Shown: positions 56,933 to 64,000, numbered from the stretch's first letter. The stretch: DNA of 64,000 nt from Micromonospora sp. DSM 45708 (GCF_039566955.1 NZ_CP154796.1:3286001-3350000); one strand, 5' to 3'. Notes: generated by a model from the letters alone, not told the origin. Program-made: numbers and translations.

Positions 56933-57508
56933 TCAGTTCGGTTCGGTCCGGAAGGACGTGGCGCGTGCCAGCTCGGCCAGGTCGCTGAAGAACTCGCCCG
57001 CCGGCATGGCCTTGCCCTCCTTGCCGATGGGCGACGGTTCCAACGGCACCAGCAGGTCTTCTTCCGCGGAGTGCAGCCACAGTGCCATCTGGTACACGGC
57101 GGGAATGCGCAACAGCCGCAGCTCGAAGCCGGCGGCGGCCAGCTTGGGCAGCCTCCGGACGATTTTCATGGCCTTGTCGGTGGCGGCCACGAACGGCCCC
57201 TCGGTGAACTTCGACACCTCCTGCGTACCCTCCGGGCCGGCCGAGGTCTCGGCGCTGGCAATCGGTTGCCCGCTGTCCTCGATCAGATAGCGCCAACCCG
57301 CGGGCTGCGTCCGGTCGACACCGCCCCCGGCGAGGACGTCGTCGAGCCCCATCGTGAAGACCTGGTGGGGGGTGGACACGTCGAGCTGTTCTTTCCGGGC
57401 GCCGCGTAACGCCTTGCCGGTGAATCTACCCTCGTCGGCGAACCTGTGAAGCTTCGACTTCACCTGGTCGGCCTGGCCGTGCGGTGGCTCGGGAACGTGT
57501 AGTGGCAT
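56933..57508 (-). CDS. Unrecognised 191-aa protein, partner of the cysteine protease
   Basis: I do not recognise this family. The protein has no clear signal peptide or membrane helix. It begins with charged residues (PLHVPEPPHGQADQVKSKL), has a WRYLIEDSGQPIASAET segment suggestive of a small alpha/beta domain, and a helical C-terminal part with AMKIVRRLPKLAAAG and LRLLRIPAVYQMALWLH. No cysteines are seen. The ATG (57506-57508) lies 9 nt after the protease stop, and its GAGGAG ribosome site overlaps that TGA, so the two genes are translationally coupled. Base composition is lower in GC than the flanking AHBA genes. Coupling suggests a chaperone, inhibitor, substrate or immunity partner of the protease; this is inference. 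Confidence 0.85.
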   Translation of the reverse strand: MPLHVPEPPHGQADQVKSKLHRFADEGRFTGKALRGARKEQLDVSTPHQVFTMGLDDVLAGGGVDRTQPAGWRYLIEDSGQPIASAETSAGPEGTQEVSKFTEGPFVAATDKAMKIVRRLPKLAAAGFELRLLRIPAVYQMALWLHSAEEDLLVPLEPSPIGKEGKAMPAGEFFSDLAELARATSFRTEPN

Positions 57509-57517
57509 CTCAGCTCC

Positions 57518-58528
57518 TCATGCTTGACGCACGGTCCGGTAGCTGCGGGACCAGACCCCGCCGGCAGCGGTGTAGTTGTTCACGAAGCTATCGAATGTCA
57601 CGTCCACGAACCCATCCCAGGGATCGTGGATTCTCAGCCATTCGGTGCCGTCCGACTCCCACCGTCCCCGGATCACGACGATGTGGCCTCCGCCGTTCCG
57701 CCAATGCGTGTCGACCCCGACCGGTTGCGACTTCGCCAACTCGGCCGCGACCTCCACGGGCGTCAGTGCCCGAAACAGCTCCTCCTTGAGGTGGCGCATC
57801 CGCGTCAGGGCATCGGTCGGCCAGGATCCCCGGTTACAGGCCGCACCACCGGCGTCGGCGGCGTTGCAGCATTTGTCCTGGCCGAACTGTGCGTTGGCCT
57901 GGGCGCACTGGGTCTGGGTGGTGTTCGGGTTGTAGAACCTCGCGATGTTGACCGAGCTCGCCGCCCAGCACCACATGGTCTGCGACTGCAACTGGGCGTT
58001 GGAGAAGTCGAGGCTTTGCGCGGCCATGCTGATTTTGAACTTCTCTTCTGCGCCGCCGTTGGCGTTGAAGTGGCAGTCGACCTTCCCACCTCCCTGGGCC
58101 GTGTGAGTCGTCACGCCGGTGCCGGTCATGCGCAGGAAGACGTTCGGAAAGCCGAGCGACTCGATGGAGTAGGAACCATCGGCCTGGGCGCGGAACTTGA
58201 ACGTCTCGTGACCGCCGCCGTCGGCGTTGAGCTGGCAGTTGACCACACCACCGGTGGGGGTCTGGGAGTTGACGTCGGCGGCGACCATTCGCAGGAATAC
58301 GCCGGGAAAAGCGATCGACTCGATCGAGAAGGTATCGTTGCCGTGATCACGGAGTTTGAATTTCTCCTGGTCCGCGGCGCGGAAGTTGCAGTTGACCGTC
58401 CCGCCACCCGCCATGGTGGTGGGCACTCCGGTCCCGTCCATGCGCAGGCACACTTCGGGGTAGGTCGTCGATTCGATCGTGATGGGCGTGTCCCCGATTT
58501 TCTTGAGGTCCGCCAACGACAAGGGCAT
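57518..58528 (-). CDS. Papain-like (C39/AvrRpt2-type) cysteine protease with three beta-trefoil-like repeats
   Basis: 336 aa from the ATG at 58526-58528, which has a strong GAGGAGGG just upstream; an upstream in-frame ATG at 58657 adds 43 residues but has no ribosome site. Residues about 12-165 hold three repeats of about 50 residues: each has (I/S)IES-x3-P-x-V-x-LRM, then a VNC or VDC pattern and E-x-FK. Three such units suggest one beta-trefoil, often a carbohydrate- or protein-binding fold. The C-terminal part has SQTMWCWAASS (nucleophile Cys), GGGHIVVIRGRW (His) and RIHDPWDG (Asp), the papain-like triad of AvrRpt2/C39-type peptidases, plus a Cys-rich CCNAADAGGAACNRG insert. GC is clearly lower than its neighbours (34 of 60 bases in 58321-58380). 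It is probably an acquired cassette rather than an AHBA enzyme. No clear signal peptide is seen. Confidence 0.85.
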   Translation of the reverse strand: MPLSLADLKKIGDTPITIESTTYPEVCLRMDGTGVPTTMAGGGTVNCNFRAADQEKFKLRDHGNDTFSIESIAFPGVFLRMVAADVNSQTPTGGVVNCQLNADGGGHETFKFRAQADGSYSIESLGFPNVFLRMTGTGVTTHTAQGGGKVDCHFNANGGAEEKFKISMAAQSLDFSNAQLQSQTMWCWAASSVNIARFYNPNTTQTQCAQANAQFGQDKCCNAADAGGAACNRGSWPTDALTRMRHLKEELFRALTPVEVAAELAKSQPVGVDTHWRNGGGHIVVIRGRWESDGTEWLRIHDPWDGFVDVTFDSFVNNYTAAGGVWSRSYRTVRQA

Positions 58529-58791
58529 ATCCGCCCTCCTCTCCGTCTTGAGACTGCTCGTGAGCAGGCCGAGATCCGTGGCGCAGAGGCAGAGGACGGC
58601 GACACGGCGACGAGGTGAGGGCTCACTCGATGTATGCGAGGCCTCACGTTCGGTCATCAGTATCGATCGATGCGAAGATCAGCACAAGCGAGTGTTTTTG
58701 CATTAAATCTTTTACACGAACTCCGGCAAGGCATTGACACCCGCCGCGACGGTCGGCATGCCCGGACGACAGGGAAGCTGCGGGCCGAGCC
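58529..58791. promoter_or_regulatory. AT-richer upstream region of the protease cassette
   Basis: This 263-bp gap between the phosphatase stop and the protease start holds the most AT-rich stretch of the window (about 58660-58740). On the minus strand TTGCCG (58724-58729) is separated by 17 bp from TTAATG (58701-58706), a possible -35/-10 pair for the cassette. No CCCCTAA motif is present, so the cassette is unlikely to share the cluster's control. Confidence 0.4.
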
Positions 58792-59481
58792 TCAGCGCGC
58801 CGCCGGGCAGTGCGTCAGCAGTTCCTCGGGCTTGTGCGCGACCAGGTCGGGGCCGGCGGCCAGCAACGCGGTCACGTCCCCGCCGTGCCAGGTGGTGGCC
58901 ACCGTGGTCACCCCGGCGTCCCGGCCGCTGGTCAGGTCCGTGATCGCGTCACCGACCATCATGGCCGCGCCCGGCGGCATGTCGAGCAGCTCCAACGCGC
59001 GCAGCACGATGTCCGGCGCCGGCTTGGGGCGGGGCACCTCGTCCGAGCCGATCACGTGGTCGAAGAGCGCGAGCACGCCGAGCAGGTCCAGCAGGGACCG
59101 GGCGCGGGGACCGCTCTTGCCGGTGGCGACCGCCATCCGGACGCCGCGCTCGTGCAGCGCCTCCAGCGTCTCCCGGACGCCGGGGAACAGCGGCACCCGG
59201 TGCGCCAACCGGTAGCTCTCCCGGACGAACGGCGCCTCCATCTCCAGCGGCAGTCCCATCAGCCGCATGATGTCCGGGAAGTACCGTCCCATGTGCTGGT
59301 TGTACTCCTCGAACGGCGCCGGCCCGCCGCCCACCACCTCGGCGTACGCGACGCTGAACGCCTCGCGCATCACCGCCGAGCTGTCCACCACGACGCCGTC
59401 GAGGTCGAACACGACCGCCCGGATGGGGCCCGGACGCGGGGCGAGGACGGCGGCGCCGGCGGTCGACGGCGGCTGGCTCAT
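58792..59481 (-). CDS. rifM: HAD-family phosphatase of the AHBA pathway
   Basis: 229 aa. HAD motifs are VVFDLDGVVVDS (nucleophile Asp and acid Asp), ATGKSGPRA (motif II), PRPKPAPD (Lys) and MVGDAITD (motif IV). It resembles the RifM-type phosphatases that sit beside AHBA synthase and take part in making the amino-sugar precursor of aminoDAHP. The ATG at 59479-59481 has GGGAG upstream. It follows the oxidoreductase by 34 nt in a three-gene AHBA synthase operon. The order synthase-oxidoreductase-phosphatase matches rifK-rifL-rifM. Confidence 0.9.
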   Translation of the reverse strand: MSQPPSTAGAAVLAPRPGPIRAVVFDLDGVVVDSSAVMREAFSVAYAEVVGGGPAPFEEYNQHMGRYFPDIMRLMGLPLEMEAPFVRESYRLAHRVPLFPGVRETLEALHERGVRMAVATGKSGPRARSLLDLLGVLALFDHVIGSDEVPRPKPAPDIVLRALELLDMPPGAAMMVGDAITDLTSGRDAGVTTVATTWHGGDVTALLAAGPDLVAHKPEELLTHCPAAR

Positions 59482-59515
59482 GGCTGCTCCCGAAGGTGAG
59501 GTCGCCCGGTGGTTC

Positions 59516-60637
59516 TCACCGGTCGCGCGCTCCCGCCAGCGCGGGCACCGGCGGGGTGGGCCGGGCGCAGCGGTAGACGCGTTCGATGGCGTCGATGGTG
59601 CGGCGGGCGTCGGCGGCGGCCACGCCCCGGTTCGCCGGGTCGGCGAGCAGGCCGGGCAGCGCGTCGAGCTGCCGGTCGTACTCGGCGCCGATGGTCTCGG
59701 CGGCCAGCGGCAGGGCGACCGTCTCGCCGTCGCGGGTACGGGTCAGCTCCGGCGCGCCGAGCCGGTTCGGGCTGAACCCGAACGTGCAGCGCAGCGTCGC
59801 CGAGCCGCGGGTGCCGTGCACGGAGATGGTGGTGCGGTCCGTCGCCTCGTGCGACGCCCAGCAGGCGTGCAGCGCGGCGGACGCGCCGTCGGCGGTGAGC
59901 AGGAACGCGCGGGCGGTGTCCTCGACGTCGCCGCGTCCACCGGGCCCGGCGGTGCCGCGCCAGGCGGCCTGCGCGGCACCGTCGTTGACGAAGTCGTCGG
60001 AGACGCTGCCCACCGCGTGCGCGATCGGCGCCGGGCCGAGCAGCGGCAGCACCGTGTCGAGCAGGTGCCAGCCCAGGTCGACGAGCGCGCCGCCGCCGGA
60101 GAGGACCCGCCTGGTGAACCAGCCGCCGGCGTCGGGCACGCCCCGGGCGCGTACCCAGGCGACGTCGACGTGCCGGACCGGCCCGAGGTCGACCACGGCC
60201 CGCAGCAGGGCCCGCACGTCGGCGCGGTAGCGGGCGGCGCTGCCGGCCAGCAGCACCGCGCCGCCGGCGCGCTCGGCGTCGGCCAGCTCGTCGGCCTCGG
60301 CCGAGGTGAGGCAGACCGGCTTCTCCAGGAACACCGGTACGCCCCGGCGCAGCAGCCGGGCCGCGACGGCGGCGTGCAGGTGGTTGGGGACCGCCACCAC
60401 CACCAGGTCGGCGGCGTCGGTGGGCAGGTCGGCCACGTCGGCGTACGCGTCGGGCACGCCGTGCGCGGCGCGGGCCCGGTCCCGGGCGGCGGCGTCCGGG
60501 TCGATCACGGCGGTCACCGTGAACCGCTGGTGCGCGGCGAGCCGGGGCAGCCAGATCTGCCGCCCGGCCCAGCCGAGACCGGCCACCGCGACCCGGACGG
60601 TACGCCCCGGCGCGGCGGCCGGCTGCGGCCCGGTCAT
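59516..60637 (-). CDS. rifL: Gfo/Idh/MocA-family oxidoreductase of the AHBA pathway
   Basis: 373 aa. The N-terminal Rossmann motif VAVAGLGWAGRQIWLPRL and the FLEKPVCL segment are typical of Gfo/Idh/MocA dehydrogenases. The ALVDLGWHLLDTVL stretch carries the conserved catalytic-region Asp/His. RifL-type enzymes are thought to work with AHBA synthase (acting as a transaminase) to make 3-amino-3-deoxy sugar from UDP-glucose on the way to kanosamine and aminoDAHP. The ATG (60635-60637) overlaps the AHBA synthase stop as ATGA, so the two are translationally coupled, in keeping with joint action. Confidence 0.9.
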   Translation of the reverse strand: MTGPQPAAAPGRTVRVAVAGLGWAGRQIWLPRLAAHQRFTVTAVIDPDAAARDRARAAHGVPDAYADVADLPTDAADLVVVAVPNHLHAAVAARLLRRGVPVFLEKPVCLTSAEADELADAERAGGAVLLAGSAARYRADVRALLRAVVDLGPVRHVDVAWVRARGVPDAGGWFTRRVLSGGGALVDLGWHLLDTVLPLLGPAPIAHAVGSVSDDFVNDGAAQAAWRGTAGPGGRGDVEDTARAFLLTADGASAALHACWASHEATDRTTISVHGTRGSATLRCTFGFSPNRLGAPELTRTRDGETVALPLAAETIGAEYDRQLDALPGLLADPANRGVAAADARRTIDAIERVYRCARPTPPVPALAGARDR

Positions 60638-61791
60638 CCGGCCAGCACGTCGGCGAGCACGGCGGCGATCTGGTGCATCTGCTCCTCGGTGCCGAGCAGC
60701 GTGCGGTGGTGCAGCCAGACGCAGTCGGCGTGGATCTGCTCGACGTTCGGGCACCGCTCGGCGATCTGCTCGACCGTCTCGTCCGGCGCGCCGGCCAGCC
60801 AGAAGCCGTCGCAGCGGTAGATGGCGCGGAACGCGACGAACGCCGGGATGCCCCGGGCGATCAGCTCGTCGACCACGACCCGGCGGCGTTCCGACGTGAT
60901 GCCGGGGATCCGGAACATGGCCATGTAGTGCGGGTTGCGGTCGCCGCGCGGGTCGCGGCCCTGCGGCACCACGCCGGGGATCTCGGCGAGCAGGCTCGCC
61001 AGCAGCGGCCAGCGCTGCTCGCGCACCGCGATCTGACCGTCCAGCCGGGACAGTTGGGCGCGCAGCACGGCGGCGCTGAACTCGTTCATCCGGTAGTTCG
61101 AGCCGGTGGTGCGGTGCAGGTAGTCGCGGTCGGTGCGGGGCCGGCCGCAGCTGTGCACCAGGAACGCCTTCTCGTAGCTCTCCTCGTCGGGGAAGAGCAC
61201 CGCGCCGCCCTCGCCGGCGGTCATCAGCTTGCCGTTCTGGAAGCTGAACGCGGCGACCGAGCCGAGTTCACCGACCCGCTTGCCCTGCCACTGCGCGCCG
61301 TGCGCGTGCGCGGCGTCCTGGAGCAGCGCGACACCGGCGTCCGCGGTGATCTTGTCGAGCGCGTCCATGTCGGCGAACTGCCCGGCCATGTGCACGGGCA
61401 TCACCACCCGGGTCCGGTCGGTGATGGCGGCGGCCACCGCGTCCGGATCGACGCAGTAGGTGTCCAGGTCCACGTCGACCGGCACGGCCACCGCGCCGAG
61501 GCGCTGCGCGGCCAGCGACGACGAGATGAACGTGAAGGCCGGGACGATCACCTCGGTGCCCGGTCCGACGCCCAGGACCTCCAGCGCCACCTCCAGCGCG
61601 TGCGTGCCGTTGGTGACGGCCAGCGCGTGCGACGACCCGTGGTACGCGGCGAACTCGGCCTCGAACGTGTCGACCTCGTTGCCTCCGACGCGCCACCACT
61701 GGCCCTGCTCCAAGGCCCGGATGAGGCCGGTCCGTTCCTCGTCGCCGAACTGCGGCCACTCGGGGAACTCCGGTGCCGACAGATCACTCAT
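60634..61791 (-). CDS. rifK: 3-amino-5-hydroxybenzoic acid (AHBA) synthase
   Basis: 385 aa, close to the RifK length. It is a PLP-dependent DegT/DnrJ/EryC1-type enzyme with FQNGKLMTAGEGGAV holding the PLP lysine, VTNGTHALEVALE for phosphate binding, and QDAAHAHGA with the cofactor-contacting Asp. AHBA synthase aromatises aminodehydroshikimate to AHBA and defines ansamycin and mitomycin clusters. The chosen start (61789-61791, MSDLSAPEFPEWP) has AGGGAG upstream and matches the family N-terminus; a start 60 nt upstream is possible but would run into the motif-rich promoter. First gene of the leftward AHBA operon. Confidence 0.96.
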   Translation of the reverse strand: MSDLSAPEFPEWPQFGDEERTGLIRALEQGQWWRVGGNEVDTFEAEFAAYHGSSHALAVTNGTHALEVALEVLGVGPGTEVIVPAFTFISSSLAAQRLGAVAVPVDVDLDTYCVDPDAVAAAITDRTRVVMPVHMAGQFADMDALDKITADAGVALLQDAAHAHGAQWQGKRVGELGSVAAFSFQNGKLMTAGEGGAVLFPDEESYEKAFLVHSCGRPRTDRDYLHRTTGSNYRMNEFSAAVLRAQLSRLDGQIAVREQRWPLLASLLAEIPGVVPQGRDPRGDRNPHYMAMFRIPGITSERRRVVVDELIARGIPAFVAFRAIYRCDGFWLAGAPDETVEQIAERCPNVEQIHADCVWLHHRTLLGTEEQMHQIAAVLADVLAG

Positions 61792-61973
61792 GATGTCCCA
61801 CTCCCTGATCCAGATTGGAACGGCCCGGCAGGACGCTAACCGAGCCGGCACGGCGCTGACCTCCCCTAACGGCCCCTAGCCGCCCCTAACCGCCCCCTGC
61901 CGGCGGGGTCCGCGCCGGGGGCGGGGCCGATACTCCGATGACCTGTCGTCGTCCTTCTCCGGTGAGGTGCAAC
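61792..61973. promoter_or_regulatory. Divergent promoter region of the AHBA operons with four phased CCCCTA-type repeats
   Basis: Plus-strand copies CCCCTAA (61863), CCCCTAG (61873), CCCCTAA (61883) and CCCCTGC (61894) follow each other every 10-11 bp, about one helix turn. Towards AHBA synthase the last copy (TTAGGGG) is followed at once by AGGTCA, an 18-bp spacer and TAGCGT, a likely -35/-10 pair. The phased array suggests cooperative binding of an activator along one DNA face. This is the longest array of the motif in the window. Confidence 0.65.
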
Positions 61974-62405
61974 GTGCCCGAGGTGCTCCTGCTCAACGGC
62001 CCGAACCTGGGCATCCTCGGCAGACGGGAACCGGAGATCTACGGCACCGACACGCTGGCGGACATCGAGCGGGCGGTCGGCGAGGAGGTCGCCGGGCGGG
62101 GGTGGCGGGTCGTCGCGAGGCAGCACGACTGCGAGGGCGAGATGATCCGTACCATCCAGGACAGTTATGAGACGGTGGGCGCGATCGTGAACCCGGGCGC
62201 GTTGATGATCGCCGGTTGGAGCCTGCGCGACGCGCTGGCCAACTATCCCCACCCGTGGCTGGAGGTCCACCTGTCCAACGTGTGGGCCCGGGAGAGCTTC
62301 CGGCACGACTCGGTGCTCGCCCCGCTGGCCGCGGGGGTGATCGTGGGCCTCGGCGCGCTCGGCTACCGGCTGGCGGCCCGCGCGCTCGTCGCGACCGTGC
62401 CCTGA
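61974..62405 (+). CDS. rifJ: Aminodehydroquinate dehydratase (type II dehydroquinase)
   Basis: 143 aa from the GTG at 61974, preceded by a GGTGAGG ribosome site; an ATG at 61938 would add 12 residues that do not fit the family N-terminus. Type II dehydroquinase motifs are all present: LLNGPNLGILGRREPEIYG (catalytic Arg/Tyr loop), IVNPGAL, LEVHLSNVWARESFRHDSV (catalytic His) and VIVGLGALGY. In AHBA clusters (RifJ) it converts aminodehydroquinate to aminodehydroshikimate, the substrate of AHBA synthase. First gene of a rightward operon divergent from AHBA synthase. Confidence 0.93.
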   Translation: MPEVLLLNGPNLGILGRREPEIYGTDTLADIERAVGEEVAGRGWRVVARQHDCEGEMIRTIQDSYETVGAIVNPGALMIAGWSLRDALANYPHPWLEVHLSNVWARESFRHDSVLAPLAAGVIVGLGALGYRLAARALVATVP

Positions 62406-62468
62406 CCGTCCACCCCGTCGCACCCGTACCGGTCGTCCGCCGCGACGACCCGACCCCCGAGGAACCCC

Positions 62469-62822
62469 GTGACCGTCGCGATCATCGTTCTCACCATCCT
62501 GCTGGCCATCGTCCTGATTCCGCTGGCCGTGCAGAAGCTCACCGGCAACGCGCAGATGCGCCAGCGGATGTCGCACCTCGGCGTCTCCGCCGGGCTGACC
62601 CGCGTCATCGGCCTGCTGGAGCTGGCCGGCGTCGCCGGGCTGCTGCTGGGCCTGAAGTTCTGGCAGCTCGGCGTGGTCGCCGCGGTGGCGATCACCGTGC
62701 TGCTGATCGCCGCCGTGGCCTACCACCTGCGCGCCAAGGACGACGGCAAGGTGGTCATGGTGCCGCTGTTCTTCGCGTTCGCCTCGGCCGCGCTGGCGTT
62801 CCTGCACCTGCTGAAGCACTGA
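62469..62822 (+). CDS. DoxX-like small integral membrane protein
   Basis: 117 aa from a GTG at 62469. About four hydrophobic segments are visible: residues 3-19, 40-60, 68-85 and 97-114, with LGVSAGLTRVIGLLELAGVA and basic QKLTGNAQMRQRMSHL between the first two. This is the pattern of DoxX-like proteins, whose roles are mostly redox or unknown. It lies between the dehydratase and the sugar kinase, 63 nt after the first and 7 nt before the second, so it is co-transcribed with AHBA genes. No function in AHBA synthesis is established; a helper role in redox protection or transport is speculation. Confidence 0.8.
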   Translation: MTVAIIVLTILLAIVLIPLAVQKLTGNAQMRQRMSHLGVSAGLTRVIGLLELAGVAGLLLGLKFWQLGVVAAVAITVLLIAAVAYHLRAKDDGKVVMVPLFFAFASAALAFLHLLKH

Positions 62823-62829
62823 GGCGGCC

Positions 62830-63807
62830 GTGACGGGCGGGCCGGTCGCCGCGCTGCTGGGCGTCGACGTCGGAGGCACGAAGGTCGCGCTGCGCGCCGA
62901 GGCGGCCGGCCGGCCCGCGTACGAGCGGATCGTCATCTGGCCGGCCGGCGCGGACCCGGCCGGCGACCTGGCCGTGCTGGCCGCCGAGGTGGCCGCGCTG
63001 CGCGTCGGATTCGGTCCGGTCGACGCGGTCGGCGTGGCCATGCCGGCGACCGTCGACCGGGCCGGCACGGTCGTGGCCTGGCCCGGCCGGCCGAGCTGGG
63101 TCGGCCTGGACCTGGCCGGCACGCTGCGTCGTCTGTTCCCCGACACCCCGACCGGGTACGCCGACGACGGCGACCTGGCGGCGCTGGCCGAGGCCCGCCA
63201 CGCGGGCCGCGACGACGTGCTCTACCTCGGGGTCGGCACCGGTGTCGGCGGCGGGATCGTGCTCGGTGGGCGCAACGCCCCGACCGGCGCGTCCGCCGAG
63301 GTCGGGCACATGGTGGTCGACCTGGGTGGGGACCGGTGCGACTGTGGACGGTCCGGCTGCCTCCAGGCGGTCGCGTCCGGGCCGGCCACGCTGCGCCGCG
63401 CCGCCCGGCTCCGCGGTGGGCCGGTCGACCACCATCGGCTGCGCGCCGGGCTGGACGACGGCCGGCCGTGGGCGGTGGAGGCGATCGCACCGAGCTGCGC
63501 CGCGCTGGCCGCCGCGGTGGTGAGCCTCGGCGAGCTGCTCGCCGCCGACCTGGCGATCGTCGGCGGCGGGTTCGCCACCGGCCTGCCCGGTTTCGTGCCA
63601 CTGGTCGGGCACCTCGCCGCCGGCCGTCCGGGGCGGCCCGCGCCCCGGGTCGCCGCCGCCGCGCTCGGCGGGCTCTCCTCGCTGCACGGCGCGCTGCACC
63701 TCGCCCGCGACCTCGCGGGCGTCCCGGTCGTGTCCACGGCCGCGCATCCGACCAGCACCCCGGTCCCGGCCGGGACCGGGAACTCGACCAGGGAGGCCAG
63801 TCAATGA
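62830..63807 (+). CDS. rifN: ROK-family sugar kinase (kanosamine 6-kinase type)
   Basis: 325 aa from the GTG at 62830, with GAGG at 62821-62824. ROK motifs: LLGVDVGGTKVAL (phosphate loop), YLGVGTGVGGGIVLGG, and the zinc signature EVGHMVVDLGGDRCDCGRSGCLQ. In rifamycin biosynthesis RifN phosphorylates kanosamine (3-amino-3-deoxyglucose) to feed aminoDAHP synthesis, and the AHBA context points to the same reaction here. A plain glucokinase cannot be excluded by sequence alone. Its stop overlaps the next ATG. Confidence 0.9.
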   Translation: MTGGPVAALLGVDVGGTKVALRAEAAGRPAYERIVIWPAGADPAGDLAVLAAEVAALRVGFGPVDAVGVAMPATVDRAGTVVAWPGRPSWVGLDLAGTLRRLFPDTPTGYADDGDLAALAEARHAGRDDVLYLGVGTGVGGGIVLGGRNAPTGASAEVGHMVVDLGGDRCDCGRSGCLQAVASGPATLRRAARLRGGPVDHHRLRAGLDDGRPWAVEAIAPSCAALAAAVVSLGELLAADLAIVGGGFATGLPGFVPLVGHLAAGRPGRPAPRVAAAALGGLSSLHGALHLARDLAGVPVVSTAAHPTSTPVPAGTGNSTREASQ

Positions 63808-64000
63808 TCAGGATCGGGGTCGTCGCCGGCAGCACCCGCCCGGGCCGCAAGGCCGACGCGGTGGCGCGCTGGGTGTGCGACATCGCCGCCGCGCGGACGG
63901 ACGTCGACGCGGAACTCGTCGACCTGGCGGACCATCCGCTGCCCCACTTCGCCGAGCCGCTGCCCCCGTCGATGGCGCCGTCGAGCCGGCCGGCGGTCCG
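63804..64000 (+). CDS. NAD(P)H-dependent FMN reductase family protein, 3' end outside window
   Basis: The first 65 residues are visible. The start IRIGVVAGSTRPGRKADAVARWV is the flavodoxin-like GSTRxGR nucleotide/FMN-binding loop of NADPH-dependent FMN reductases, and VDLADHPLPHF follows as in that family. The ATG overlaps the kinase TGA (ATGA), so it belongs to the same operon. It could supply reduced flavin to a cluster enzyme outside the window or reduce a quinone. It is too short here to say more. Confidence 0.8.
   Translation, partial: MIRIGVVAGSTRPGRKADAVARWVCDIAAARTDVDAELVDLADHPLPHFAEPLPPSMAPSSRPAV

Noticed and set aside
58529..58657. An upstream ATG (58657) adding 43 residues to the protease, possibly as a signal peptide
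   Set aside because: No ribosome site precedes it and the hydrophobic stretch is short and interrupted. The ATG at 58528 has a very strong GAGGAGGG site, so I used that start; a secreted form is not excluded.
58734..58739. A perfect plus-strand TTGACA
   Set aside because: No -10 follows at a usual distance and it would drive antisense RNA into the phosphatase gene.

Overview
This 64 kb window is very GC-rich (roughly 75-80% in the polyketide genes), with dense operons, GTG starts and ATGA/GTGA overlaps. That fits an actinomycete; Micromonosporaceae is plausible from gene style, but the sequence alone does not prove it. It is most of an ansamycin-type biosynthetic gene cluster. A modular type I polyketide synthase (PKS) is primed by an acyl-ligase loading domain, beside genes that make the starter 3-amino-5-hydroxybenzoic acid (AHBA).

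Layout. PKS A (54941-40428, minus) carries the loading module and extension modules 1-2, and is followed in the same operon by an FAD monooxygenase and an O-methyltransferase. A type II thioesterase (plus strand, 37111-37866) converges on that operon at a 15-bp perfect-stem terminator. PKS B (module 3) and PKS C (modules 4-6) form the next leftward operon, which ends with a PptH-like metallophosphoesterase whose GTG overlaps the PKS C stop. PKS D (modules 7-9 and beyond) starts at 16458 and runs off the left edge. Domain order: AL-KR0-ACP | KS-AT-DH0-KR-ACP, KS-AT-DH-ER-KR-ACP | KS-AT-DH-KR-ACP | three KS-AT-KR-ACP modules | two KS-AT-DH-ER-KR-ACP modules, then KS-AT-DH-(cut). AT motifs predict methylmalonyl-CoA for modules 2 and 8 and malonyl-CoA for the others.

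The right side holds AHBA genes in three arms. The plus arm from 55126 has a stand-alone lanthipeptide-dehydratase-C-like protein overlapping the aminodehydroquinate synthase gene. The minus arm has AHBA synthase, oxidoreductase and phosphatase. The plus arm from 61974 has aminodehydroquinate dehydratase, a DoxX-like membrane protein, a ROK sugar kinase and a partial FMN reductase. An aminoDAHP synthase, the RifI-type dehydrogenase, a RifF-type amide synthase, regulators and exporters are not visible here; they may lie outside.

Two things stand out beyond the normal cluster. First, a lower-GC cassette (56933-58528) encodes a triple-repeat (probably beta-trefoil) papain-like cysteine protease and an unrecognised 191-aa partner, sitting inside the AHBA region. 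Second, a CCCCTAA/TTAGGGG motif, repeated at 10-bp spacing or as an inverted pair, lies upstream of every major operon and probably marks the sites of a shared, unseen activator. Near-identical DNA tracts between modules show recent recombination inside the PKS genes.
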